NCBI GenBank assembly: GCA_037976565.1
Contig: CP137668.1
Location: 6,384,496 to 6,448,495 of the forward strand
Direction of reading: 5' to 3'
DNA from: Mesocentrotus franciscanus
Taxonomy: Eukaryota; Echinodermata; Echinoidea; Camarodonta; Strongylocentrotidae
DNA: 64,000 bases
Both the position numbers and the translations under genes were made by a program. Under the pieces are notes generated by a model that worked only from the letters and a program-made list of their open reading frames with translations, had not been told where the DNA came from and did no database searches. Below, piece by piece: positions 33,087 through 45,102 of this stretch. Position 1 is the stretch's first letter. Each line of letters starts with the position of its first letter.

Positions 33087-36000
33087 ATGGCTTCGAGCAA
33101 GTGTCTGCCTGGCATCCTGATTGTTGCCATCTTGCTGTTGATGACCAGGACTATCATCTCGACAACGACGCCGACGACTGACTTTGAGGAGATCACTAAT
33201 TCCTCGGAGTCCTTACCTGGACATGACAGGCTAAATTCAACGGACATGAATAATAGTCCAACTAGAGAAGAGGAGTTGCCGCTAACTGTAGAAGCTCAAG
33301 GCAAGTTTGATAATTCTTTCCCAAGCACGAGGCGTAGGGCTTTTGTACAAATTTTGATCTGCCTCTTTTTTGTTTTGGTTGTTGCTCACAAATATAAGTT
33401 TCAATAAACGATGAATAAGTTAAACAACAGCGCAAAGACTCAAATGTAATTTTGATTAGCTATTGCATAGCCGAGAGATATTATGTTCATATTACGTAAT
33501 GTGTCATTGTAATGTTTGAACATGTTAAAAAGTGATGGAAAATGTTACTGTTAATTTTTCGAAAGTGCGATGGGTGGTGTTGTTAGAAGGGAAAAAAGCA
33601 GAAGAGAGTGAATGCCACAAATTAATATTACATTCTGAATTTGTTTCAAGATTGCTCATGTGCCTTTATTCCTTATTGATGTATGAGACCAACTGTTATT
33701 TAGGATAATTAAGTTTTATATAAGAGAAATATGATCGAACCATACAGCTTTCTCATATTCTGGCATCTTTCGAGATTACACGCAAGGGATGTGACTTATA
33801 TCGGGATGATATGTTTCGTTATATTTGGGGAACGTGTACTAGTACCTTTTTGCTAGGCTAAGCCGAGCCGAATTTTTCTTTTCAATTCTGAAAGATATAT
33901 TCTAAAGACTTGAAATCAACATGTCAATCTAGGTCAGGATTAACTGCCGATATAAATGTGAGAAGAAATAATAATAATAATGAAGCATTTCATAACTTCT
34001 CACTGCCAAATATGGTATTATAAGAAACAAGTGTTTGTAGTGGATCATTCTTATATATATATTCCCAAGTACTTGAAAAGTTGAAATTATTCAATGATCG
34101 GTCAAAAATCGAAAAATGAGTTATTCATCTTACTCGGCCTTCGCATATTAATCCGTTATTTGTATCCATTCACATGCCTCTAGGACTAAAGAGGGTTACG
34201 ATGATATTACGGATGAAATAATGCACTTTAATTGCTTCCACAAAAAGCTCCATATTTGATTTCCCGATAACCATTGATTTCAAGATGGTATACTGTGGGT
34301 GGTTATTTTGTTGCTGTAAACATTGTCATACTTTCTAGTTTCTACATGTATATCATAATGTATACATACATAGCGGACTTGTCATCAGGAGGAAATCATG
34401 ATATGGTAATTGCTGATTTGGGGAATCTTTTCTTTATGCGTTTACCGTACTATAATGGACTGCTTGTACTGATATTTTCCTCTCAAAACTAATATATAAG
34501 ACCACTCGAACCTTAAATTCACTTCTCATTTCTATCTTTTATTTTTCCCCCGCCCTTTATTTATACCAGACGATCGATCCAACATAACGACAGGGAATTT
34601 GACGATTCCGATCTGTCCCGACCAGCACGTTTGTCCCGAAAGATCCTGTACAGTTCCTCGGAACAGGAACCAGGCATGTAGCTGTGATGAGATGTGCACC
34701 TTCTTCGGTGACTGCTGTCCTAGGACCCTGTCCAAGGAACATCCGAGAAATTGCCATCTAAACGGGGAGAAGAATTTTTCAAGCATATATGACTATGACC
34801 GATCGCAATTTACCTGTGAAAATGTGGCGTCGTCTCCTAGTTCAGCTTATTTCTATCTTATCTCCAAATGTTCAGGTCCAGTGGACAATGATTGGATTAG
34901 GGAGAAATGCGAGTCCGCGTCTCCGTCTTCAGAAGCATTCAGTCTTGAGTCTGTCCCACTTTCTTTGGGAAATATCGTAAGCTACAGAAACGTGTACTGC
35001 GCGATTTGTAATGGACAGGATCCTTTAAAACTAAAACCATGGTTGGTAACAATGCGATGTTCTGATGACGTCACTGAAGAGCTGAAGAACAATGAGCAAA
35101 CACTAGCGGAAGTGGTTCGTGACCAACTCTGCACGTTTTCTGTGAATCCTTCTTCCAACGGTACAGCGGCGAGAGAATGCGTAAGGATGGGAGGTGCATC
35201 AAATTACGTAGACACTTGTCCGCTTTTCTCTGACATGGGGCGTAAATTTGCATGCGCGTCTTTTAGCGCGCATATTTTCTTGGAGACCATGGGAGAGTGT
35301 GTTGCCTATAAGAACCCAGCTTGTTACGCGTGCAGCGTCGGACATTTGCCGTACCACACGCGAATTTGTACTGGGGGTTGCCCTGTCCCTGGACCAGGCA
35401 TCTTAACCACCATTGAGGTACTACCATTGTCAGTCCTTTTCGATTTTTCATCTAAGAGTGGGGTCAGAATACTTCAGGATGACGCGCTCGTTTCTGAAAC
35501 TACAGTTGTGTGTCAGTCAGGAGAGGTGTTCGATCCATACGTCGGATCATGTATGAGACTTTCATGTCCTGAAGACTACGAAATGATTGGAAATGAATGT
35601 GCAAAGGAAGTTTCAGCAGATGACGTGGCATGCAGTCTCCTAACATCAGAAAGCAGCCAAGTCGTCACTGCTACCGTGATTACAAATGGCCAAGGCTTGT
35701 GCGCAAGTCAGCAATCGAGAGATCAAAATTGCAATTTAGACAGGTTGATACTTGCTATGGAAAACCATTCCTTGTTAGAATGTGAGGAAAATGAACTTGA
35801 TGATCAGTACGAGACGATTTTCATATGGCAATTAGAAGAAGACTATCAGCTGACTGTTTATGAAAGCAGCATAATCTCTAATTTATCTGAAAAGTTGACG
35901 AACGACGTTTGCAATATCTCCTCTATTTCCGTATACAGTCGTTGTAAACCAAATACTATTGGCAAGGGATATATTTGCACACAGGCCTTCAATAAATCTT

Positions 36001-37980
36001 TCACACAATCAACAAATACTACTGCTCATGAAGGCGATCGAAATCCCTTCACCAGGGCTCCGGGTACAATTTCCAGCAATGAATATAAGGTACTTAAGAC
36101 ACTTTACAATTTGATGCACGAAAGAATTGATACCATGAAGAACATGTCTACGTTCACATGTAGCTTAACTGCAACGGAGCTTCTATGTCCAAGTGCCCTA
36201 TTCAATATAAGTCTGTTTGTCGGTTTAGGGGACGATGGCATGATACAGTACGTGCCATCGGGTGATGTAATCAATCCTGGCGAGTATGTCTCACTTGGTG
36301 ATGGCAGGATCCGAGCTTGTCAGTTTTTGAGTCAAAATGGCACAGTCAACGAAACAACAAAATATTACTTTTTCCACTACTCATCCACACAAACAACCCT
36401 TAGCCTAGCAGGCACAACCCTGTCGCTTGCGTCTCTATTCATAACCCTTGTCTGCTACATCACGTTCCCTACACTCCGTCGATTAGTCAGCAACCAGCTA
36501 ATTATGGCTTTTTGCGGAACGCTCTTAGTTGCACAGTGTCTTCTCTTGTTCGGCGGCATGGCCGGTTCGGTGTCCCAAAACATGTGCAGGACCCACGCGG
36601 CGTTTTCACACTTCTTTTGGTTGACTGCGTTCACCATGTCCTCTTCAATCGCATTCGATCTCCGTCGGACATTTGGATCTAACAAAACTATCAGAGTATC
36701 TACAGCAAGTCGCAAGGTCTTGGCACTTTACATAGCAGTGGCCACTGGGATACCCTTGCTTATTGTGGTTATCAGTCTGACCCTGAGTGTCTTCATAGGT
36801 GATGACATTGATTTTCATTACGGTAACGAGTTTGCATGTTGGGTTGGAGGTGGAAAAGCCAACCTCGTCGTGTTTGGTGTGCCAGTTGTTGTCCTGTTGG
36901 TGTTCAACTTCTCCTGCTTCATGGATACAGTACGTGGTATATACCAAACGAAAAGGGACAGCATGGCCTTGCACGAGGGAACAGAAAATCGAAGCAACCA
37001 TCAGGAACTTCTCAAAATCGCCATTAAGGTAGGAATATTAAGATGAATTTTCCCGTACCTTATACTGCACAGAAATTCTATATACGTATATGAATCACAT
37101 TTCGTGCACTTCAATGCATCAAACATCACAATGCCGGTAACCCATTTTAATAGTCTTTGCAAGTATCGGACTACCAGTCGATAAAAATATAGTATAATAC
37201 ATTCATTAAAATATTCATCAGAAACGACTAATCACCAATCGAGTGTATTTCACGTTTCTATGGCTCCTGGTGAATTCTCTCTCTCTAAAACAAGCGAAAT
37301 TGGATATTATTTTATCCTTTATTTACATATTATTTAGTACAAAATATATACATTGCAATGTCAATTGATTTTTTAAACCAAGAAAACAATAGAATTACAA
37401 CTATGTTCCTGGTATTTCACGAGATTCAGCAGATACCTCCAGGGCCTAAATGCTATACGTGTATACTTATGAACGTGTTAGTCAGCATGCTGGGGGAATT
37501 CGTAAATTTGACATCTGAAGTCATTATAATCTCTTTATTCTTGACGAGACGGTTCGGGTGTGAAGGATTACTCGGAATGTAATGAATGAATCTCAAATAT
37601 AACTTCACTGTTGCCGCAGAAAAATAAAGAGAGAATGGGAAGCTCTATCTTCTGCTAGTCTGCCAACTATATGTCACCATAATTCTTGGATTGTTCGATG
37701 TTTTCTTTCCTCAATACAGATCTCTTCGCTTATGGGTTTCACATGGTTGTTCGGCTTCGTAGCTGCTTTCAGCAAACATCAAGCCGTCTGGTATGTCTTC
37801 ATCATCCTCAACTCACTTCAGGGAGTGTATATCTTCCTGGCTTTCGCTGCTACCCGCAGAGTGTTCGATCTATGGCGTGGTCTAGTGCTGGAGAAGGCCG
37901 TGGATACCAGCCTGCGTGATTCCTCTCTGCAGCTTGGGGATAGGTCGACGTCCAGCTATGTACAAAAGACATCCATATAA
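33087..37980 (+). CDS. Somatomedin-B / Methuselah-like seven-transmembrane receptor
   Basis: Three exons (33087-33300, 34570-37028, 37720-37980) give 977 residues. The start at 33087 puts a signal peptide (GILIVAILLLMTRTIIS) at the N-terminus; an in-frame Met at 33003 would bury it 28 residues deeper. Exon 2 opens with an SMB-like domain: CPDQHVC, then CSCDEMCTFFGDCCPRT. The Cys-rich ectodomain follows, with two related motifs (YRNVYCAICNG and YKNPACYACSVG) and many N-glycosylation sites. Five membrane segments end exon 2, including TM3 HFFWLTAFTMSSSIAFDL, and the expected Cys pair lies in NMCRTHAA and FACWVGG. Exon 3 supplies TM6 (MGFTWLFGF) and TM7 (NSLQGVYIFLAF) and a short tail. No GPS autoproteolysis motif is visible before TM1, so it is closer to Methuselah-like class B receptors than to classical adhesion receptors. 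It probably sits at the plasma membrane; its ligand is unknown. Intron 1 appears to use a GC donor. Confidence 0.88.
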
Positions 37981-39719
37981 ATGATGCGACATGGATTGGG
38001 TGGAACTTTGTTGACGAGACCATCAACCATTACTTACCTTACAACTTAGGTCGTTCCTTCCTGGGGAGTTCATCGATCTGCAAGTTCCCTCCAATGCGTT
38101 CTGTCTTGGGCTTTTGACCTTGCTTGATTCCCAGCGCAGGAAATGCCCAATTTTGACGGACAAAACAAGAAACCATCACTACAAATCAGTAAATATACAG
38201 AATGCAGCTCTGTAATACTACATAGTGTATAAGCTAGTGGTTCTTAAGCGTGGTTCCATTTGGTATTCCCGAAAAGACCTTTTTGAATTTGTTTTTTTTT
38301 GTCATTATGATTTGTAATTTTTTAAGCCATGTTGTCGTATTGCCTAAAGATTTTCCTCCAAAAATATACTGCCACCATTCCTACCATAAAGAAAGGTTAT
38401 GATATGAATATATTTATTTAAACTTCTTCTCCTTTTTTCTGCAGTTGGACATATCAAAAAAGTTATTAAATACGTATTAATTTTGTAAAATCATACATAA
38501 TGTTCATACACATTTATCGATATTTATAGTGATATATTAAGAGATACATATCCATTTTACAATTTAGTGCATAACTTTGTGAAAGATATTAGATTTATTA
38601 TAATACAGTGTGTGGATTGCTCTAAAGTTCTACCGATTAGATCAACTATCTAGAGGTCTAGTCTCTAGAAAGTAACCTATCAGAGACACGTTGACTCTAT
38701 ACAGTCTCATAATGAGAGTTAAGCATATCATTATATTGATAGTATATGTGTATGCTAGTGGGCCTTTGTGTATTTATACGAATGAGAAGCGATGCAATGC
38801 TGATTTAAACAGATCATCATTTCCAGGCCCTTAATACTTAGTTTCTTTTACGTATTATTGTATGTGCATAAGTTCATATTAAGCCTGTGATATGAATGCA
38901 CTACCTGCAAGATCATAAAACAGTTTTTAATGTTTAGCTAAACATGTTTTACAAAATTTAGATGGTGAATTACATAATAACATATTTAATTGACTTCATG
39001 AATCATTTTAACCGACTGCCAAGAAAGCAAGTACGTGCTTGTCTGTAAGAAACCGACGAGACGACTTTAAGTCCTATCCGAGGGACTTGTTAATTGAGGA
39101 TTATATATCTATTTTGTTTTAAACCTTTGATCGGGTAATGATATGGCTAGGATTCACCTTCATACCTATTGCATTGCTCACAATTAAAATAACTATTGTC
39201 GAATATTTCTAATATGGTTTCCGTATACTTGGAATAGAATAGCACTACCAAGAATAATTGTGTTATATATATGTAAACAGGTGTCATCTCTCATGTGTGA
39301 AGTCATAAACCTTTACTTCCCTGTTTTGAAACTTCGTGTAATTCCGTTTTCATTCACCGAACATCATTTCTGTAGTTGTTTTGTTGTGACTGTTACATGA
39401 CCTTACCTTTGCACACTTTTAAAAGAAATACACCTCTAGCAAGTAATAAATAATAATAATAATAATCCGCTTTTATATAGCGCTTAATACAATGTCTTTA
39501 AGCGCTTTACAAATATATAATTACCCCGGTCATTGGATTCAGTGCTTGCCCGCACACACTGTGTGCACAATCTCCACTCCATTGGTACTGACTTAATTCG
39601 TGTGCATTTTTGTGAACCATTTGACTTGTTATCATCATCATCTTGATTCGGATTTTACCCCAGTTCTATCGGCATAAACCATATATGTAAGTACCTGAAC
39701 GTTGAACTATTGCCGTTAA
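37981..39719. other. Receptor 3' region and intergenic stretch
   Basis: AT-rich, without a recognised exon. GTGGTTCTTAAGCGTGGTTCC at about 38237 resembles the end of an hAT-type element, but no partner end was found. Confidence 0.55.
39445..39605. repeat. Interspersed repeat with TATATAGCGCTTAATAC...AAGCGCTTTACA
   Basis: (AAT)n is followed by CCGCTTTTATATAGCGCTTA, TTAAGCGCTTTACAAATATA, then ACCCCGGTCATTGG. I recall this combination as a common dispersed repeat in echinoderm and other marine invertebrate genomes. The GCGCTT pair forms a small hairpin. Confidence 0.6.
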
Positions 39720-42700
39720 TGACATTGATACTACACCACGATTACCAGATTACGTGTATGTGTACAACGGACAGTATACTACTGCTATAAAAATGTCGTT
39801 TCTGAAATATTCGATCAACGTCTTGTATGATGTAGGAAGGAGTATGATAAAGACTCAATTGCCTACTAAAACATGGAGTTTACTGAAACACTTGAATATA
39901 GCGAAAAGTAATCATAGATGTAGAGCAGGAATAAGAAAGCAGAGACATATACAACCTATCCTTACACAAAGGACGACAACCTCTAAAATTCCTGCAGTTC
40001 GGTCCATTCAGTCATCTAATATTATCCCCATAGCAACGGACGCTTCGCTGAACAGCGGACAACTCCAACACCGACTGCCGTCTACCCTATTGTATAATCC
40101 TCGTTCGCTCAACAATATAACTGATGAGCGGAGTGTTGTCCTTAGCAACAACAGTATCAAGTCCCGCTGGTTCCAAGATTTTTTCTGACTTGTTTTTCAA
40201 TTACAGATCGATCATCGATCTTATTTACTGGGTGTAAGCCACAAATATTTTTAAATAATTGAAATTTCTCCCAGGAAGCATTATATTTATAAAAAGTGTT
40301 GATATTGTTGCTATATCCGAATCTTGGTTTACAGTGAATCAACCTGATTATCTTCACAGCACTGCCGGTTATGACCTTTTTTCTAGACCACGACCAGATA
40401 GGCGTGGAGGTGGTGTAGCTATCTATGTGAAAGAACACTTGAACGGCGCCATTTTGAATGACATCAGTGTTCCCGGAGAAGTCGAGGCAATGTGGATTTC
40501 TATCCGTCCCAACCGACTTCAGCGTTCAACATGCAACATAGTCGTAGGTGTAGTCTACTACCCTCCTCGAAGTCCGCTTGCTACTAATATTCTCGATCAT
40601 ATCTCTTCTAGCATTGATAGTGTCCTTACAAAACAACCAGACTCTGGAATATTTCTAATGGGGGACTTTAACCGCCTAGAACTTGACAATATGTTGTCCT
40701 ACGCGTTTGTTCAAGTTGTGGACACACCGACCCGCGGTGACGTCATTCTCGATAAGATTTATATGAATTTATCTAAAGCTATGGTCACAACCCTAAAAAG
40801 TAGCCTGCTCGGCGGCCGGGCGGCGATTTTTTTGCCAATTTCACCCGGGCACCGAGCGGCGGCCGCCCGGGCACTGCTTGTTTTTAGGGCATCGCTCGGT
40901 CGCCGCTGAAGTTTTAGCGCGGAGTTAAAATTGCGGCGGCGCCTACTCACTTTTCACTCGCCGCCCAAGATACGCTCGGTGCCGGGCGGTCGCCGCCTCG
41001 AGCAATTTAGGTCAAAAAATCGAAGCCGCTAGGTCAAAGGCTGACGATCGGTCGCAGCCCGGTCGCCGCTGGGAGATCAGTCGGTCACTGCCGGGACGCC
41101 GCGGGGAGAAGCTCCCCGATTTCGCCCAGTTTTGACCTAAAATCGACTGGCGACCAACGGGAAATTGACAGGGCACCGCCTCTGGCATCGCTGGAACTCT
41201 ACAGCCTGCACGACTTCTCCAAAAATCGTTGGGCGATGCCTAAATTCCAGCGGCGACCAAGCAGGCTACAAATCGGTCGGTCGCCGCTCTGAGTTGTGAC
41301 CATAGCTTAAGAGTTATGAACCTGTGGAAATTCTCCCTCCGATCGGCCTTAGCGATCACAACTGTGTGTTTCTACGATCATCTGTTAGGCATCGAAAACA
41401 AAACAAGACTAGAAAACGTCTTGTTCGACCCATGCCTGACAGCAGAATCCGTCATAATGGAAGATGGATTAAGGATCATGAATGGTCCGAGGTGTATGAA
41501 CCCATTGGATCACAAGAAAAGTGCTCAGAGTTCTACAAAACAATCATCCAATCAATTGAGTTGCATTTCCCATAACGACATGTGAAACTGCACCATCATG
41601 ACAAGCAGTGGATGACATCTTAAATCAAATCGCTTATCACCAGACGACAGAGAGCATTCCACAACGGGCGGCAATCTCTTCGGAAGCTCCTCCGGAATAA
41701 GGTGATAAGAGAAATTCGCAAAGCAAAGAAATATCACTACACCAATAAGGTACAACAGCTGAAAAAGACATCCCCAGCTGAGTGGTTCAAGTACATCCGG
41801 GTAATGTCCGGTCAATCCTCCTCTAGCACGTCCATCTCCATCCCGTCTGTGGACTGTAATGATCATAGATCAATCGCTAATGCAGTTTGTGGTCACTTTG
41901 CTTCCATCGGCCGTGATCTTGTTCCACTTGATAGATCACCCTTGCCTGCATATTTACCTTCAGAGCGACCCCTCTGTATCCGACCCTATGAGGTTTTCTT
42001 GGAGCTGAACCACGTGAAGCAGCGGAAATCCTGTGGACCCGATGGCATCTCAGCGAGATTCGTCAAATTGTTCTCCCTTGAATTGGCTATTCCACTTGCA
42101 CATGTGATAAACAGTTCATATCGCGACCACGTGATCCCACAGGAGTGGAAACGAGCGCATGTCATTCCCATCCCTAAGTCTTCACTAGCTACTGACAGTA
42201 GATAACCTGCGTCCAATATCACTAACGGACCACTTCGCAAAGATTGCGGAACACTTCGTAGCCCGTAATGTACTTCGGATGATGCGTCATCGTCTGGACC
42301 CTGCCCAATTTGGTAACCTCCAAGGTGTATCAACTACCCATTGTGTAGTGGATGCCCTTAATACCCTGCATTCACATGCAGATCTAGCAGGATCTGCATC
42401 AACGGCTCTCCTGACCGACTTCTCCAAAGCCTTTGATCTTGTTGACCATTCAATTGCTATTAGGAAATTGGTCAACATGAGAGTTGCCCCATCGCTTGTA
42501 TTATGGATTGCCGATTTTCTTTGCAATCGACAACAACAGGTGAAGTACAAAGGAATTTTCTCTGATCCTTGTTCTCTCAACTCAGGTATACCTCAGGGGA
42601 CAAAACTTGGCCTGTGGTGTTCTCTGCTATGATCAATGACGCGATGAACCAGGAAGACGCAACACTTGCGAATAGCCTCATACGATGTTACAAGTATGTC

Positions 42701-43860
42701 GATGACTTGACTTTGATTGAAAGTCGCATATCCTCTACTCCATGTCAACTTCAATCGGCTCTCGATAAACTACACCAATGGGCGGAGTTGAATAACATCC
42801 AAAATCCCCAAAAATGTGTGACCATGGACATCTGTTTTGCAAGAGTTTTCCCGATGCCCTCTCGCCTTATCCTTGCTGATCACACTATCCAACACTGCAA
42901 TGTCATCAAGCTGCTCGGAGTGTTTATTCAGTCCAATCTCAAATGGGACGCGCATGTAAACTCAATGATCCGTAGAAGCAACAGTCGCCTCTACATACTC
43001 CTTAGATTAAAACCACCATGGCCTACCACCTCATGATCTAGTGACCATATACCTGAGCATCGTTCGACCCGTCTTGGAATACGCTGTCCCAGTCTGGTCG
43101 GGCGGCATCACAAAGAAACAAGGAGAATCAATAGAGCGTATCCAAAAGCGTGCCTGCCAGATCATCCTGGGCCGTGATATACGCTACTCTGATGCTATAG
43201 ATCAACTAAAGCTACCGATCCTCAGAGACATAAGATACAGTCTCTGTGTCACGTTTGCTGAATCGATGCTGGACCCTTCCTCAAAGCTTCATCACCTGTT
43301 GCCCCCGCGTAGTAAACATGGGTACAACACCAGGATCACTGGCAAATTTGTCAGGACTGAAAGACACAGAAATAGTCCAATCCCCTTCCTTGTCCGTCTC
43401 TTGTGAACTAAAATACCGGTTTTGGACATAAGGCATTGGATATTGGACAGTACATGCTTAATATATACCTGAAATCACGATGTATATTGGATACTACAGT
43501 TAACCCACAATAAAATCATGCTATCAAAAAGTTTTAAAGACTTAAGATACACATCCCTATACTATTAAATAAACTTGTATCATTTCACGGACCCACCTCC
43601 CTCTTTATACTAAGTAGTACTTTATACCTAATGTTCTAATTTCTAATTTATTTTGATTAACATGTTATGGCTAGAATGTATTTCTCTTTGATTATGTATA
43701 TTAAAGTCTTAATGTCAAATTGTATCATATTGACTTTGTATTGCATTTATTCGAATTTTTCATGATGTAAACTCCACTCAATTCAACTGTTGAGCTGCCA
43801 TGTGGTTTTTAATAAATAAATACCTTTTAAAATCAAATCTTTTCAAATCAAATCACTCCC
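39720..43860 (+). mobile_element. Decayed L2/CR1-like non-LTR retrotransposon
   Basis: A basic leader (39754-40188, with NHRCRAGIRKQRH and LPSTLLYNPRSLNN) precedes an APE-type endonuclease: ISESWFTVN, RPRPDRRGGGVAIYV, GVVYYPPRSP, LMGDFN and, after the inserted element at 40777-41307, SDHN. Reverse transcriptase follows in fragments: KSCGPDGISARF (42002-42205 region), LLTDFSKAFDLVDH and GIPQGT (42279-42632), catalytic YVDDLTLIE (about 42690), then YLSIVRPVLEYAVPVW (43041-43406). Frames break near 41580-41700, 42200, 42615 and 43010, so the copy is inactive. The 3' end is AT-rich and closes with CAAATC-type short repeats at about 43836-43856. Gag-like ORF1 is not seen. The clade is inferred from motif style. 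Confidence 0.9.
40777..41307. mobile_element. 531-bp Harbinger-like miniature element inside the retrotransposon
   Basis: It opens AGCTATGGTCACAAC and closes with the exact complement GTTGTGACCATAGCT. A TAA flanks both sides (40774-40776 and 41308-41310), the three-base target duplication expected of PIF/Harbinger elements. Removing the element and one TAA restores the endonuclease reading frame across the site. The interior is GC-rich and built from degenerate CGGTCGCCGC / GCGGCGACC motifs in both orientations. There is no coding capacity. Confidence 0.92.
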
Positions 43861-43864
43861 TGGG

Positions 43865-44098
43865 GAGCATTCCAGCCATGCGTTACTTGACGCTCAATAA
43901 CTGTTTGACCAACAATGACAATCGCATCCTACCGGGTACCCATATAACACCTGGGTGGAGAGTAGCAAGTGCAGGTTAATATCTTGCCAAAGCATATTAG
44001 GTGCCGTGTCGGGATTCGAACCCTCAACTTTCGCTTCTCCAGTGAAGCGCCTAAACCACTCGGCCACGACACTCCCATGAATGGGTGATCGTGGCATT
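43865..44098 (-). repeat. tRNA-derived SINE with a tRNA-Ser-like head
   Basis: On the minus strand from about 44075, GTGTCGTGGCCGAGTGGTTT (box A) leads to GGGTTCGAATCCCGACAC (box B), with acceptor and T stems able to pair. The anticodon stem CGCTT/AAGCG encloses eight bases instead of seven. Downstream on the same strand are TTGGCAAGATATTAACCTGC and CACCCAGGTGTTATATGGGT. The appended non-tRNA part and the abnormal loop argue for a SINE over a working tRNA gene. It directly abuts the end of the retrotransposon. Confidence 0.7.
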
Positions 44099-44370
44099 AA
44101 ACTTAATGTGTCTTTGCGTAAGGCTTCGTGATTGTCAGTTATTGGTCTGCAGCTTCTCGTGTAATATGTATAAACGTTGCTCTAACACAAACTTGTGGAG
44201 ATAGATCCAGCAAATATTACTTAAGCCATGATTTTTTTTAACTAAACTTTTCCAGGTCATTTTTTTCTTCGGGTACGTCGATCATAGGGAGTATAAAATG
44301 ATTTCTCTTTGTCCTTTTTTCCGAGAATGCTTTATTATATACAGTGATAAGCATTGCACCTTGTACTGTG

Positions 44371-44398
44371 CATGGAGCTAGAACGTTCTAGCTCCATG
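44371..44398. repeat. 28-bp perfect palindrome
   Basis: CATGGAGCTAGAAC is followed immediately by its exact complement GTTCTAGCTCCATG. The centre AGAACGTTCT also fits a two-unit heat-shock-element pattern (nGAAnnTTCn). No adjacent gene makes a regulatory role obvious. Confidence 0.9.
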
Positions 44399-44706
44399 GA
44401 CTGTGCCATCGGTCATTTTGTACCGAAATATGTCAACAAGAAAAATACAGAAAATCATGTGTATAACAAAAAAATAGTTTGTTTTATTCATATTCACCAA
44501 TAAGCTCTCAAGTGTTCCAAAATTATAAATAGAGCAATGTTTTGGAGGAGGATCATCTGTCCATCTCACCTTACGCTGCCCCAACCTCATTTTTTATGAC
44601 TACACTTTCGATCTGGTCCGCGGATGAACTGGATTAAAGAGAAAACAACTGTAACAATTACATCGTATCTAGAAAAATCCTTTGCATTAAACGTTTAAAT
44701 TTATGT

Positions 44707-45102
44707 TTAAAGAGAAGGTTGAGTTCTCGGGACAGGTGAAAGATAAGTTTTGAGCATTTTCATTGTTATTTAAGTGTGGAAGAACATCAGTGAAAAAATG
44801 TTCGCTGAAAAGCATGGCTCTTCAAATGCCTTCAAATTCTAAATATGACATGTAACAGCTTTAAAATGTGGGCCACATTTTTATGCCACGTGTTTGTGTA
44901 GTCCCATATAGATATACATCTTTCTGTGTACAGTGCTTGTTACTTTACAAAGACTGGGCCAAATTTCTTATCATTTTTGATGATTCCAAAACCTTGCAGT
45001 ACACACCAATACTTATGCTACATGATCAACTTTTTCTGATCGATTCCACACCGTTTCTTTCACAATGCAATCGCATGACCAGAACTCAACTTTATCTTTA
45101 AG
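44707..45102. mobile_element. 396-bp inverted-repeat miniature element, family member B
   Basis: Left end TTAAAGAGAAGGTTGAGTTCT pairs with right end AGAACTCAACTTTATCTTTAA. It shares nearly its whole length with 56178-56537, and its right half with 20638-20981. It has no coding capacity, so a transposase encoded elsewhere must have moved it. Confidence 0.9.

Noticed and set aside
34532..35451. Minus-strand frames opposite the receptor exon
   Set aside because: They are shadows of the 2.46-kb exon on the plus strand, which carries clear domain motifs.
44005..44078. A functional tRNA-Ser gene
   Set aside because: The anticodon loop has eight bases and a non-tRNA body is attached, which fits a SINE better.
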